A DNA stretch of 64,000 nt, from positions 186,001 to 250,000 of the forward strand of contig NZ_JTJC03000017.1 of assembly GCF_000817735.3 (NCBI RefSeq). Direction: 5' to 3'. Shown one piece after another: positions 24,744-33,622 of this stretch (its first letter is position 1; every line of letters begins with the position of its first letter). Origin of the DNA: Scytonema millei VB511283. Its GTDB lineage: Bacteria; Cyanobacteriota; Cyanobacteriia; Cyanobacteriales; Chroococcidiopsidaceae. Under the pieces are notes generated by a model, which was not told the DNA's origin, ran no database searches, and saw only the letters and a program-made list of their open reading frames with translations. A program made the position numbers and the translations under genes.

Positions 24744-27644
24744 ATGAGCAATCCTGAACGACAATCTGTGACGCACGTAAACCCAGCCCCACTGAAAATA
24801 TTATTAGTGGGGCAACCTAGTTTGGAGCTAAGGATTCGGGAAATGTTACGGGCAGTCTCCACCCCGTTACAACTCGTTTGGCAAGAGCGGGTGCAGGCAG
24901 CTTTAGCGGATCTCAAAATAGAATCAGCTAGTGTTGTCCTACTCGAACTCGATCGAGCTGGGCAAAAACTCAAACAATTGCGGTTAGCTTACCCGCACAT
25001 GCCAATTGTTGTTTTAGGAGAAGACGAAGCAGAAAATGTCCAAAAAGCATTAGCCCAAGGAGCGCAGGAATATTTAGTCAAGGCAGAAGTAGAGGCGCAG
25101 GGATTACTGAGGGCATTGCGCTATGCAATCGAGCGCCAGCAGTGGCAACACACTCAATCCCAGCTCAAGCAAGCCGAGGAAAAGTTAAGCCTTTACCAAG
25201 AAATTATTGCTAATTCTAATAACGCGATCGCAATTTATGACTCTCAAGGCAATTTTGTCGAACAAAACGCCGCTCACCGCGCTCTATTAGGGTACGAAGA
25301 TGAGGAACTGTGCAAACAGAAAAGAGACGCAATTTTCTCGTCGAAAGCACAGGTGGCGGAGATTTCCACTCAATTGCAAAATGGTGATAATTATCGAGGA
25401 GAAGTGACTCTGCACCGTCGGCAAGGATGGTTGGTGACAGTAGAGTTATTTGCTTTTCCCCTGCGCGATCGCTCGGGAGAACTAGTTTACTACGTAGGAA
25501 TTGGACGAGATGTCACGGAAAGGTTGCAGGCAGAATCTACCCTCAAAGAACGCGATCGCCTGCTGGCGGCTGTCGCCACTGCTAACAATCACCTGCTCAC
25601 CACCACAGATTTCTCTGCTGCCATCACCCTAGCCCTAGAAACTTTGGGTCAAGCCTGTAATGTCGATCGAGTTTACGTATTTGAAAATCATCTTCATCCA
25701 AGCACGGGTGAACTCTTAATGAGTCAGCGATTTGAGTGGACTAGTTCTACCGTCATCGCTCAAATCGATAATCCAGAATTGCAAAGCCTGTCATATCAGA
25801 CCTGCTCTCCTTCATGGTATGACAACTTAGTTGCAGGTAAATCAATTGGTGGACTAGTCCAAAATTTACCGGCGCACGAACGCGAAGTTTTAGATCGGCA
25901 ACAGATTATCTCCATTTTAGTCGTACCGATCTTTCTCGAAGGTCAATTTTGGGGCTTCGTCGGCTTTGACGACTGCCATCGAGAACGTCAGTGGACGGAA
26001 ACCGAACGAGCGATCCTCAGCGCCGCAGCGGGTAGCATTGGTGGTGCGATCGCGCGCCAGCAAACAAAAGTGGCGCTTCAAGAAAGCGAATTACAATTTC
26101 GTGCCATTTTTGAACATTCCAGTATCGGGATCGGTCTTTCAGACTTGGAAGGAGGGCAGATTGATAGCAATCCAGCCCTATGTCACATTCTGGGTTACAG
26201 TCGGGAAGAACTGTTAAAAATGAGTTTTACTGACTACACTCATCCAAATGACATTGCCGCAGATGTCAAACTTTTTTACGAACTAGTGATGGGTCAACGC
26301 GATCGCTACGAGATCGAGAAACGATACATTCGTAAAGATGGTTGTCAAGTCTGGTGTCGCCTGAATCATTCACTCGTGCGAGATAGCGCGAATCGCCCTC
26401 AGTTTGTCATTGCTTTAGTAGAAGATATTACCATTCACAAACAGATAGAAAATCATCTCCGCGACAGTAAGGAAGCAGCAGAAGCAGGTAGTCGGGCGAA
26501 AAGCGAATTTTTGGCGATTATGAGCCACGAACTACGCACGCCTTTGAATGGAGTCTTAGGGCTATCGCAGCTGCTAGGACAAGAGTTATTTGGCAGTCTC
26601 AATGCTAAGCAAAAAGAATACGTAAGCTGCATTCACAGCAGTGGCGAACACTTACTAGCTCTCATTAACGATGTCCTCGACCTCTGCAAAGTCGAAGCAG
26701 GTAGGGAAGAACTGACGCTGGTGCGGCTAAATGTTCGGGATTTATGCACTTACTGTTTGAGTGTCGTACGCGATCGCGCTGTTGCCAAGCAGTTGCAATT
26801 AGTCAGTGAAATCGATCCGCAAATTGACACCTGTATTGCTGACGAGCGCCGTGTCAGGCAAATGCTATTAAATTTACTTGCGAATGCGATTAAATTTACT
26901 CCCAAGGGGCAAGTATCGCTACGGGTAGAACGAGTCAACAAAGGAATTGCTTTTAAGGTTGCAGACACGGGAATAGGCATTGAGCGATCGCAGCTAAACC
27001 TATTATTTCAGCCGTTCAAACAGCTGGATAGTCGATTAAACCGACAGTATGAAGGCACGGGGTTGGGTTTATCGTTAACCCGTAAGTTAGCGCGGTTGCA
27101 CGGCGGCGATGTCACTGTCCGCTCGACTGTAGGTAAAGGCAGTGAATTTACCTTATGGTTGCCAAACGCTTACCCAAACGATCTATGTCAAGAGCCAGCT
27201 AAGGAGCGATCGCTCCTATCGCCAACCGAGCCAAAGCTATCCTGTAAACGTCCTGCTAATGGCTGTCGATCGCCAATCGCTAAACGGATTCTGATTGTAG
27301 AAGACGACGATCGCAGCGCCCTACTATTGCAAGACTACTTTGAGATCGTCGGCTACCAAGTCAAGCATCTCAAACATCCTCAGAACTTTCAGGGGATATT
27401 ATATCTCTACCAGCCAGATTTACTGCTATTAGACGTACAGCTACCAGGTGGTGTGTCAGGAATGGATTTGCTTTGCAGTTTGCGCCAGCAATCAGAGTGG
27501 CAAAAATTACCTGCGATTATTCTTACCGCTTCGGTAAAGGCGGGAGAACGCGATCGCTTTTTAGCAGCTGGAGCCGACGACTACTTCAGCAAACCCATAG
27601 GCATTGCTCAAATTGAAAAAATCTTGATGCAGTATTTAAGCTAG
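24744..27644 (+). CDS. hybrid sensor histidine kinase (REC-PAS-GAF-PAS-HisKA-HATPase-REC)
   Basis: A 966-residue cytoplasmic signalling protein. Domains in order: receiver-like (about 12-128), PAS (146-262), GAF (285-440), PAS with PAC (448-572), HisKA with IMSHELRTPLNG (phospho-His at about 595), HATPase with NLLANAIKFTPKG, DTGIGI and GTGLGLSL, and a C-terminal receiver with LLLLDVQLPG (Asp at about 897). In the N-terminal receiver the expected phospho-Asp position reads Glu (VVLLELD, Glu68), so it may not be phosphorylated in the normal way. No transmembrane segment is seen. No response regulator gene is adjacent, so output is probably by phosphorelay. Confidence 0.95.
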   Translation: MSNPERQSVTHVNPAPLKILLVGQPSLELRIREMLRAVSTPLQLVWQERVQAALADLKIESASVVLLELDRAGQKLKQLRLAYPHMPIVVLGEDEAENVQKALAQGAQEYLVKAEVEAQGLLRALRYAIERQQWQHTQSQLKQAEEKLSLYQEIIANSNNAIAIYDSQGNFVEQNAAHRALLGYEDEELCKQKRDAIFSSKAQVAEISTQLQNGDNYRGEVTLHRRQGWLVTVELFAFPLRDRSGELVYYVGIGRDVTERLQAESTLKERDRLLAAVATANNHLLTTTDFSAAITLALETLGQACNVDRVYVFENHLHPSTGELLMSQRFEWTSSTVIAQIDNPELQSLSYQTCSPSWYDNLVAGKSIGGLVQNLPAHEREVLDRQQIISILVVPIFLEGQFWGFVGFDDCHRERQWTETERAILSAAAGSIGGAIARQQTKVALQESELQFRAIFEHSSIGIGLSDLEGGQIDSNPALCHILGYSREELLKMSFTDYTHPNDIAADVKLFYELVMGQRDRYEIEKRYIRKDGCQVWCRLNHSLVRDSANRPQFVIALVEDITIHKQIENHLRDSKEAAEAGSRAKSEFLAIMSHELRTPLNGVLGLSQLLGQELFGSLNAKQKEYVSCIHSSGEHLLALINDVLDLCKVEAGREELTLVRLNVRDLCTYCLSVVRDRAVAKQLQLVSEIDPQIDTCIADERRVRQMLLNLLANAIKFTPKGQVSLRVERVNKGIAFKVADTGIGIERSQLNLLFQPFKQLDSRLNRQYEGTGLGLSLTRKLARLHGGDVTVRSTVGKGSEFTLWLPNAYPNDLCQEPAKERSLLSPTEPKLSCKRPANGCRSPIAKRILIVEDDDRSALLLQDYFEIVGYQVKHLKHPQNFQGILYLYQPDLLLLDVQLPGGVSGMDLLCSLRQQSEWQKLPAIILTASVKAGERDRFLAAGADDYFSKPIGIAQIEKILMQYLS

Positions 27645-27819
27645 TGACCAGTTATCAGTTATCAGTTATCAGTTATCAGTTAATCGTCAACCATCAACCG
27701 TCTTCACGTAGCTTGCTTCCCCGAAGGGGTAGTGTAGCGCAGCGTTTACCATCAACCATCAACCATCAACCATCAACCGTCAACCGTCAACCGTCAACCG
27801 TCAACCGTCAACCAATGAC
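27645..27819. repeat. heptamer arrays with an inserted hairpin
   Basis: TTATCAG units, then TCAACCA/TCAACCG units, interrupted at about 27706-27748 by a different repeat containing the CCCCGAAGGGG hairpin and GTAGCGCAGCG-like sequence. The arrays fill the whole space between the convergent kinase and beta-helix genes. Confidence 0.85.
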
Positions 27820-28824
27820 CTAATAGCATTGATTTTTCTGCGTTTCCTGAGCAGTTTTTGCCGTACCACCAACCAACACTATTGGATTAGCACCACCGTT
27901 GTGAATGTCGTATTGACCGTTATTATTAAAGGTGTTGCTGCTAGCTAAATCGATCTGTGCTAGAGAACAAGCCGCGATCGCAATTCCATCCCTTTGATTA
28001 TTTTCGATCGCGTTGTTGCGTAGTACCGGACGCGCTTCTTGAGAAACAAAAATCCCATCCCTGTTGTGAATAATTTTGTTTTCCACGACTATAGGTGCAG
28101 CCGTACCACCAATCGCTAGTCCGAAACCAGTGTCTTGAAACAGGTTGTTGCGAATCTCTCCTTGAGCTTCGTTAGCTAAAGACATGCCGTTACCACCATT
28201 TTTCACAAAGACATTTGCGGCAATTTTAGGTGTAGCAGTCCCAGTGACAAAAATTCCTTCTCGATGGTTGTTGGTGAAGGTGCTGTACTTTACGGTGGGA
28301 TTAGTTGATTCAATCCACAATCCCGTCCCCCGTAAGTTGGAGTTACCAATTGTCACACCAATAATTGTGCTATCTTTTTCAGCAACAACAGCAACATTCT
28401 GACGCGCAAACGTGCGGCTGAGATAGCGTCCACCACCATTAATCACAACGTTCTGACCGTTAGTAGCAACATCACCTTTGAGCGTTACACCTGATTTGAG
28501 TTTTAGGGGAAATACTTCACCACTGTGAGCCGAGTACGTACCAGCAGCTAACTGAATTAGGGTTCCCGATGGTGCTTGTCGTAAAGCAAAAGTAATAGTA
28601 CGCAACGGAATTGAGGGGTCTTTACCCGCTGTGGCAGCATCTATACCTGTTGCAGAATTAACGTAAATTATCTGCTGACTTGGTAGGGCTTTGACTCTAG
28701 AAATAGAAGCTTGGTGCTGTACGGGATTTGGTTGTGCTTGGGTGGGAAAATTCGCCATGCCAATACACAAAGATCCAGCGATCGCGCCAGCTTGACAAAA
28801 CCTGATGATTGTGGGAAAGTTCAT
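27820..28824 (-). CDS. exported right-handed beta-helix protein (DUF1565)
   Basis: A 334-residue protein with a signal peptide (AGAIAGSLCIGMANFPTQAQP). A DUF1565 segment follows (YVNSATGIDAATAGKDPSIPLRTITFAL), then pectate-lyase-like parallel beta-helix coils with repeated N-G-I, NNxF and GIxVxxxAxPxIxxN motifs. It is expected to act at the cell surface or in the periplasm, perhaps binding or cutting polysaccharide. No catalytic set can be assigned. The C-terminal KNQCY pairs a Cys with another in IAACSLAQ. No operon partner. Confidence 0.88.
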   Translation of the reverse strand: MNFPTIIRFCQAGAIAGSLCIGMANFPTQAQPNPVQHQASISRVKALPSQQIIYVNSATGIDAATAGKDPSIPLRTITFALRQAPSGTLIQLAAGTYSAHSGEVFPLKLKSGVTLKGDVATNGQNVVINGGGRYLSRTFARQNVAVVAEKDSTIIGVTIGNSNLRGTGLWIESTNPTVKYSTFTNNHREGIFVTGTATPKIAANVFVKNGGNGMSLANEAQGEIRNNLFQDTGFGLAIGGTAAPIVVENKIIHNRDGIFVSQEARPVLRNNAIENNQRDGIAIAACSLAQIDLASSNTFNNNGQYDIHNGGANPIVLVGGTAKTAQETQKNQCY

Positions 28825-29248
28825 ACCTATCCTAGACTTATACTTCCTGATTGTTTGCGTGCCAGCCTGACTTACAGCAGTTGGAGGAGAAGATGCACGT
28901 CTTCAGTAGGTGTTCGCCTACAAATTGCGATCGCGACAAACTGCGATCGTCCTCTTGCTACTAAAAAAGTAATTAGCTGTGTTATTTGATATTTCTTGTG
29001 AGGTTCTCCTGCTACCGTTTGCTCACTCAGAAACGCTTTCACACACCACAATTGAAAGCTCGTCCACACACCAGAATTAACTAGGCAGTTAAGGAGTACC
29101 CAGCGCCTAAACTTGCGACTGGCTTAATTCGCAGCAGCAACCTTTATGCACCGATGAAATAAACCTTAAACTTTCAGCTCTGGCTTTGACAGTCGGTAAA
29201 AGTCATCAAGTGTGTCAGTCAGAAAAAGTCATATCGAAGTCAGAAGTC

Positions 29249-29315
29249 GTAGGGGCGGGTTTTTTGAAAATATCTCTACTAAAGTAGATAATTCTGCCCT
29301 CAAACCCGTCCGCAC
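29249..29315. repeat. 67-bp GGGCGGGTTT-ended element, copy 4
   Basis: Ends GTAGGGGCGGGTTT and CAAACCCGTCCGCAC (slightly degenerate right end). The interior is unrelated to the other copies. Confidence 0.8.
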
Positions 29316-29501
29316 AGAAGTCGGAATGGCACAAGCGTTTTATGATTGGGTACAACAATGGATTTGTGCTGACTATTTGTCAATTAACAAAATATTAAAA
29401 TTATTGCTGAAAGAAATATTAGTAGTTATTCTGATTAGTCATTAGGAAGCGAGTAGTGACTAGATAAAAGCATTGAGCCGCTAGCTACTAGTTACTAGTC
29501 A

Positions 29502-29540
29502 TTGATAACTGATAACTGATAACTGATAACTGATAATTGA
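29502..29540. repeat. TGATAAC heptamer array abutting the NB-ARC start
   Basis: Five tandem TGATAAC units and two variants end three bases before the ATG of the STAND gene, leaving no Shine-Dalgarno. Confidence 0.85.
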
Positions 29541-29542
29541 TA

Positions 29543-31039
29543 ATGGATGTCGAACTAGGCTTAAAGATTGTCGAGCAAATTCTGGAAAAAAAACACTTAT
29601 CCAAAGTGCAGGAAATCTTGCTGCAACAGTCTTTGGCAGGACATTCTTACACAGAAATTGCTAAAGCTTCCGGCTATGATGCTGGTTATCTCAAAGATGC
29701 AGGCTCCCAACTGTGGCAAAGTCTCAGTCATGTTTTGGGAGAAAAGGTAAGTAAAAATAATTTGGTTGCCGTACTAAAACGTAATTCATTCCGCTTTGCG
29801 CGTACAGAACCAGACAGACAATTCAATTCACAATTTACAAGTGATACTAATGCTACACCACCCAAATACAATTCACAATTAAATCCTACTTCCTATTCGA
29901 CTCCCAACCCCCCTGTACGGACGGGTTTTGAGCAAAGATCTATTGACGTAAGCCGTGAATCTTTTGATAAACCCGCCCCGATGACTCCCGACTTCCAAAA
30001 CTTGGAACCAGAAATTGATATTTCTCTTTTTTGCGGACGTAGTACTGAATTAGCTTTATTAGAAAAATGGATTTTAGGTGACAATAACTCTATTTCACGC
30101 TGTCGTGTGGTAGCAATTGTAGGAATGGGTGGGATTGGTAAAACTGCTTTATCTGCTAAGTTAGTAATTCAGATTCAGGATAAATTTGACTGTACGATTT
30201 GGCGATCGCTAAAATCTGCACCTTCTCTATCTGAATTATTGTCAGACATAATTCCCATCCTGACTCAACGACTCGATCCTTATCTTCCAGAAAAATTGGG
30301 CGATCGCATTTCACTTTTACTCTCTTATTTACGTCAGCAGCGCTGTCTTTTAATCTTAGATAGTTGGGAAACAATTCTGGCTAGCAACGATCGCTTGGGC
30401 TGTTATCGAGAAGGTTTTGAAGGTTATGGGGAGATGATCGAGCGTTTGGGTACAGAAATTCATCAAAGTTGCTTAATTCTCACTAGCCGAGAAAAACCTA
30501 AAGAAGTTATCGCTTATTCAGGAGAAAAACTTGCAGTGCGATCGCTACAACTTACTGGACTAAAAGTCACTGAAATTAATACTATTTATCAGACGATTAA
30601 TACTTTTTGGGGAAGTCCTGAAGAATGGCAACAGTTAGTTGATTATTACAGTGGTAATCCGCTTAGTCTCAAAATAGTTGCGGCTGTCATTCAAGATTTG
30701 TTTGACGGTAATATTTCTCAATTTTTACAATGTTGGCGATCGGAAGTTTTTATTCTTGACGGAATTCGAGATTTACTAGACTCTCAGTTTAATCGCTTAT
30801 CCGATTTAGAAACAGAAGTGATGTATTGGTTGGCGATCGAGCGAGAACCAGTTACGGTAATCGAATTGCAAGACGATTTACTTTCTATTCTCTCTAAACA
30901 ACAGCTCGTTAATACTTTAAATTCTCTTTGCCGTCGTTGTTTAATTGATAAAAATGACGGAAAATTTATTCAAAGCTCGTTAATTATAGATTATATGACT
31001 GAAAAGTTTACTCAACAAATCTATCAAGAAATAAGTTGA
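29543..31039 (+). CDS. STAND NTPase: N-terminal HTH (vWA-MoxR associated type) plus NB-ARC, no sensor repeats
   Basis: A 498-residue protein. Residues 1-85 are an HTH-like adaptor (LSKVQEILLQQSLAGHSYTE, YLKDAGSQLWQSLS), the type found at the start of many cyanobacterial WD40- or pentapeptide-containing NTPases. A linker of about 80 residues follows, part of which (about 125-147) is encoded by an in-frame 68-bp repeat element. The NB-ARC domain has FCGRSTELALLEKW, the P-loop VGMGGIGKTAL, Walker B CLLILDSWE, LTSREKP and a winged-helix region to the end. The usual C-terminal WD40/TPR sensor is missing, and the 290 bases after the stop contain no remnant. A signalling or defence role is inference. 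Confidence 0.85.
   Translation: MDVELGLKIVEQILEKKHLSKVQEILLQQSLAGHSYTEIAKASGYDAGYLKDAGSQLWQSLSHVLGEKVSKNNLVAVLKRNSFRFARTEPDRQFNSQFTSDTNATPPKYNSQLNPTSYSTPNPPVRTGFEQRSIDVSRESFDKPAPMTPDFQNLEPEIDISLFCGRSTELALLEKWILGDNNSISRCRVVAIVGMGGIGKTALSAKLVIQIQDKFDCTIWRSLKSAPSLSELLSDIIPILTQRLDPYLPEKLGDRISLLLSYLRQQRCLLILDSWETILASNDRLGCYREGFEGYGEMIERLGTEIHQSCLILTSREKPKEVIAYSGEKLAVRSLQLTGLKVTEINTIYQTINTFWGSPEEWQQLVDYYSGNPLSLKIVAAVIQDLFDGNISQFLQCWRSEVFILDGIRDLLDSQFNRLSDLETEVMYWLAIEREPVTVIELQDDLLSILSKQQLVNTLNSLCRRCLIDKNDGKFIQSSLIIDYMTEKFTQQIYQEIS
29915..29982. repeat. 68-bp element, copy 5, inside the NB-ARC coding region
   Basis: GTACGGACGGGTTT and AAACCCGCCCCGAT bound a 68-base segment that is open in the frame of the STAND protein (PVRTGFEQRSIDVSRESFDK). 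It sits in the linker between the HTH and NB-ARC domains. Confidence 0.75.
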
Positions 31040-31332
31040 GAAGATGGCGAGGTTTTTGGCGATCGCCCATCTTTAAAAAATCAATACTTAAGATACTATT
31101 GGAGCGACTATAGATTTCAACAATAAGTTACTTGCATAGTTCTCAAAAAACGTAGCTTTGAACTTTTATATATAACTTTATAATATCATGTTTTGCTGAT
31201 TAACTATCGCTGAATTGTAAGGTAAGTAATGTCTGTTATCTACTTGAATTAATATTTTGATTGTAAGGTGGGCAATGCCAACCTTACGCTTAAGCTTTCA
31301 CTAAATAAATTTAAGTGTTTATACACTTATAT
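31040..31332. other. AT-rich spacer with a GGTGGGC palindrome and an operator-like site
   Basis: About 290 bases between convergent genes. An inverted repeat (GTAAGGTGGGCAATGCCAACC core, 31263-31287) may end both transcripts. An operator-like palindrome follows at 31313-31328. Confidence 0.5.
31313..31328. promoter_or_regulatory. MarR operator-like palindrome, site 3
   Basis: AAGTGTTTATACACTT, one mismatch from the perfect palindrome at 32529. It lies a few bases beyond the stop codon of the membrane protein gene. Confidence 0.5.
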
Positions 31333-31953
31333 CTAGGATTCATCTCTCAATTTTTCAGAATGGTGTTTGTTTTTCAAAAGCCTATCCAAAGTCATAATGC
31401 TCAGCGCTCCCGTGATACAAACACCGTAAAGAGGAATAAGCACGATTGGATAAGTAATGATATTTCTCATTAAAGGATCGTTCAGCAGAACATTAAATGT
31501 GAAACCCGTACCAACTGCGATCGCAAAATCTAACATTCCAAAAGTGTGAAATACAAGATACTTACTGCGGCTTTCTCTTAATAATAAAACAATCGGTACT
31601 AATAGACCCACTGCTAAATCTCCAATACCAGCGTCAATCGTAAACTGTATCGGTAGCAGATTTTGGCTACCATAATGGAAAAATATCAGTGCTGCGACAA
31701 TTCGCCATACATGATAAATAGTGAGGTGCTTGAGGTCAATAGACCAAATATACGACCTAAAATCTTCATTGAAATAGTACACCAAAACTGGAATGGTAAT
31801 ACCTGCCATAACTAACAGTGGAACCCAGTTTGTATTAATGTTGGAGAGAATTCCGAAATACCCCGTAGCAAATACGGCAGTACCCCAAATCGTTAATATT
31901 AAGACAAAACAGCGTTCTGTAGTTACGTTTTTAGCGTGACCGTTTGTACTCAT
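31333..31953 (-). CDS. hypothetical multi-pass membrane protein, MarR-linked
   Basis: A 206-residue protein with about six hydrophobic segments (starting LILTIWGTAVFATGYFGI and NWVPLLVMAGITIPVLVYYF) and a short basic/acidic tail (LLKNKHHSEKLRDES). I do not recognise the family with certainty; the shape resembles small DoxX- or DUF-type bacterial membrane proteins. ATG 31953 follows AAGGAG; the longer reading to 32019 has no such signal. It lies just downstream of the marR gene on the same strand, and a copy of the marR promoter palindrome stands at 32006-32021. It is therefore probably a regulated target. Confidence 0.75.
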   Translation of the reverse strand: MSTNGHAKNVTTERCFVLILTIWGTAVFATGYFGILSNINTNWVPLLVMAGITIPVLVYYFNEDFRSYIWSIDLKHLTIYHVWRIVAALIFFHYGSQNLLPIQFTIDAGIGDLAVGLLVPIVLLLRESRSKYLVFHTFGMLDFAIAVGTGFTFNVLLNDPLMRNIITYPIVLIPLYGVCITGALSIMTLDRLLKNKHHSEKLRDES

Positions 31954-32005
31954 ATAGACTCCTTGCGTTGAATAAAATTCTAAATTTGAGCAGTTTTTAT
32001 CAAAA

Positions 32006-32021
32006 TAGTGTATATACACTT
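32006..32021. promoter_or_regulatory. MarR operator-like palindrome, site 2
   Basis: TAGTGTATATACACTT, with a perfect 14-base palindrome at 32007-32020. It stands 53 bases before the membrane protein ATG and shares about 22 bases of sequence with site 1. Confidence 0.7.
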
Positions 32022-32058
32022 ATTTGACGGGAATGAGCGCATAGACTCTTTGAAATCA

Positions 32059-32523
32059 TTAGATCTCTTGCGCTAAGGATACGGTGTTAGACAAAGCCAT
32101 TAGCAGCGAACTCCATTGTTGTTTACCCAATCTATTTATTACTGAAGCTTGCGCCTGTTCCCATAAAGGTAATGCTGTAGCCAATGCATCGCGACCTTTT
32201 GCTGTTAGGGAAACAACCCGTATCCGTCGATCCTCACCTGGCTGAATGATAACTAAACCTTCTCTTTCCAATGGTTTTAGATTGCGCGTCAGTGTCGTTC
32301 TATCCATAACTAAGCGAGCGGCTAGATCGTTGATCGTTCCCGAACCTGTTTGAGCGATCGCTACTAATATCGTGAACTGGGTAATTAATAATCCACTTGG
32401 CTTGAGTTGCTCGTCAAAAATTTGCGTTACAACGCGAGTGGCTTTGCGGAGATTAAAGCAGGTACAAGTATTAGCAACGTTGCCTAGCTGAACTAAATTA
32501 AATTGGGTCTTTTGCTCTGACAT
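32059..32523 (-). CDS. MarR family transcriptional regulator
   Basis: A 154-residue winged-helix regulator. The DNA-binding region is TINDLAARLVMDRTTLTRNLKPLEREGLV, with the beta-wing in EDRRIRVVSLTAKG, which is the standard MarR layout between dimerisation helices. A CTCF motif near residues 20-23 (NTCTCFNLRK) gives two cysteines that could sense thiols or oxidants, as in some MarR proteins. The promoter palindrome overlaps its own start region, so autoregulation is likely. The next gene on the strand is the membrane protein. Confidence 0.93.
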   Translation of the reverse strand: MSEQKTQFNLVQLGNVANTCTCFNLRKATRVVTQIFDEQLKPSGLLITQFTILVAIAQTGSGTINDLAARLVMDRTTLTRNLKPLEREGLVIIQPGEDRRIRVVSLTAKGRDALATALPLWEQAQASVINRLGKQQWSSLLMALSNTVSLAQEI

Positions 32524-32528
32524 ATATT

Positions 32529-32544
32529 AAGTGTATATACACTT
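32529..32544. promoter_or_regulatory. MarR operator-like palindrome, site 1 (autoregulatory)
   Basis: AAGTGTATATACACTT is a perfect 16-base palindrome six bases upstream of the marR ATG. It covers the -10 box of the promoter on the reverse strand. Confidence 0.75.
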
Positions 32545-32558
32545 ATTTGACTTGTCAA
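32530..32558 (-). promoter_or_regulatory. marR promoter (TTGACA-17-TACACT)
   Basis: On the reverse strand TTGACA (32553-32558) and TACACT (32530-32535) are separated by exactly 17 bases. The expected transcript start falls at or within a base or two of the ATG at 32523, so the mRNA would be leaderless. Confidence 0.65.
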
Positions 32559-32594
32559 GCTTTAAAGATATGTCATTAGATGTTTGCGGTTGGA

Positions 32595-33434
32595 TTACTC
32601 GATCTTCCCCGCAAACACGCGCTCTGCCGGACCCGTCATGTAAAGTTTTTGGTCTTGCGACCATTCAATTTGCAGACAGCCACCAGGAAGCTCTACAGTA
32701 GCAACGCGATCGCATTTTCCTACTAGTACTCCAGCCACTAAGGAAGCACAAGCACCCGTACCGCAGGCTAAAGTTGCCCCAGCACCGCGTTCCCAAACCC
32801 GCATTTTCAAGTAATCTCTGCTTGTGACTTGAATAAATTCCGTATTCGTGCGCTGGGGAAAAACTGGATGATGTTCAAACTGGGGTCCGATCTCCTCTAG
32901 GGGAATAGCAGCCACATCATCGACAAAGGTAATACAGTGAGGATTACCCATACTGACACAGGTAACTGACCAAGTTCGATCTGCAACGTCTAGAGATTGG
33001 TTAATAACTTTCTCTCCAGCAGCAGTGAGGGTAGTTGGAATTTCCGCCGCTAACAATCTTGGTTCTCCCATGTCTACCTTCACCTGACCGTCAGCAGTGA
33101 GTTGAGGGACGATGATACCAGCTAAAGTATGAATGCGAAGGCAAGAGGTAAGATTCGTGTTTGCCTCTAAATCTCCTAGAAATTTGGCAAAACAGCGAAT
33201 TCCGTTACCGCACATTTCCGGTTCCGAACCATCGGAGTTGAAAATTCGCATGGTGTAATCAGCGCCGTTGGTTCCAGGTAGAGCAAAGATGACACCATCA
33301 GCACCAATCCCAAAATGGCGATCGCATAGTTTGACAGCCTGCTCTGGCGTAACGATTGGTTCGCTAGAGGCGCGATTGTCAATCAAAATAAAATCGTTAC
33401 CTAACCCGTGATATTTAACAAATTCGATAGTCAT
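32595..33434 (-). CDS. dapF: diaminopimelate epimerase
   Basis: A 279-residue enzyme interconverting LL- and meso-DAP for lysine and peptidoglycan. The two catalytic cysteines are visible in [19 protein letters not shown] and [30 protein letters not shown] opens the protein. ATG 33434 is the family start. The apparent 42-residue extension upstream ([11 protein letters not shown]...) is encoded by AAAAGTC and GAGTAGG heptamers. It is divergent from hfq, a conserved cyanobacterial neighbourhood. Confidence 0.96.
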   Translation of the reverse strand: MTIEFVKYHGLGNDFILIDNRASSEPIVTPEQAVKLCDRHFGIGADGVIFALPGTNGADYTMRIFNSDGSEPEMCGNGIRCFAKFLGDLEANTNLTSCLRIHTLAGIIVPQLTADGQVKVDMGEPRLLAAEIPTTLTAAGEKVINQSLDVADRTWSVTCVSMGNPHCITFVDDVAAIPLEEIGPQFEHHPVFPQRTNTEFIQVTSRDYLKMRVWERGAGATLACGTGACASLVAGVLVGKCDRVATVELPGGCLQIEWSQDQKLYMTGPAERVFAGKIE

Positions 33435-33440
33435 GTTTAG

Positions 33441-33556
33441 AACGGTGAGTAGGGAGTAGGGAGTAGGGAGTAGGGAGTGGTTTAACAACTCCTGACTTCC
33501 GACTCCTCTTTTTTGACTTTTAACTTTTGACTTTTGACTTTTAACTTTTGACTTCT
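33441..33556. repeat. GAGTAGG and AAAAGTC heptamer arrays
   Basis: Four GAGTAGG units and about five TTTTGAC-type units sit between divergent dapF and hfq. Confidence 0.85.
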
Positions 33557-33622
33557 CCAATGACAGCTGGAAGCCTAATCGAGGGAACTATCAATATATA
33601 GGAATTAAAGTTCAGTATAAAC

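Larger units (their letters stand above)
28825..29542. other. long spacer with a 67-bp element and heptamers
   Basis: About 720 bases between the divergent beta-helix and NB-ARC genes. I see the repeat element at 29249-29315, TGATAAC heptamers at 29502-29540 and no convincing gene. A 77-codon frame at 29212 is largely the repeat itself. Confidence 0.55.

Noticed and set aside
27645-27819. Heptamer arrays considered as a CRISPR array.
   Set aside because: Units are seven bases with no spacer between them and no cas genes are present.
29212-29445. A 77-codon frame before the NB-ARC gene.
   Set aside because: Much of it is the 67-bp repeat element at 29249-29315; no ribosome site.
33435-33560. 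A 42-residue N-terminal extension of DapF.
   Set aside because: Encoded by AAAAGTC and GAGTAGG heptamers; the family N-terminus starts at the ATG at 33434.
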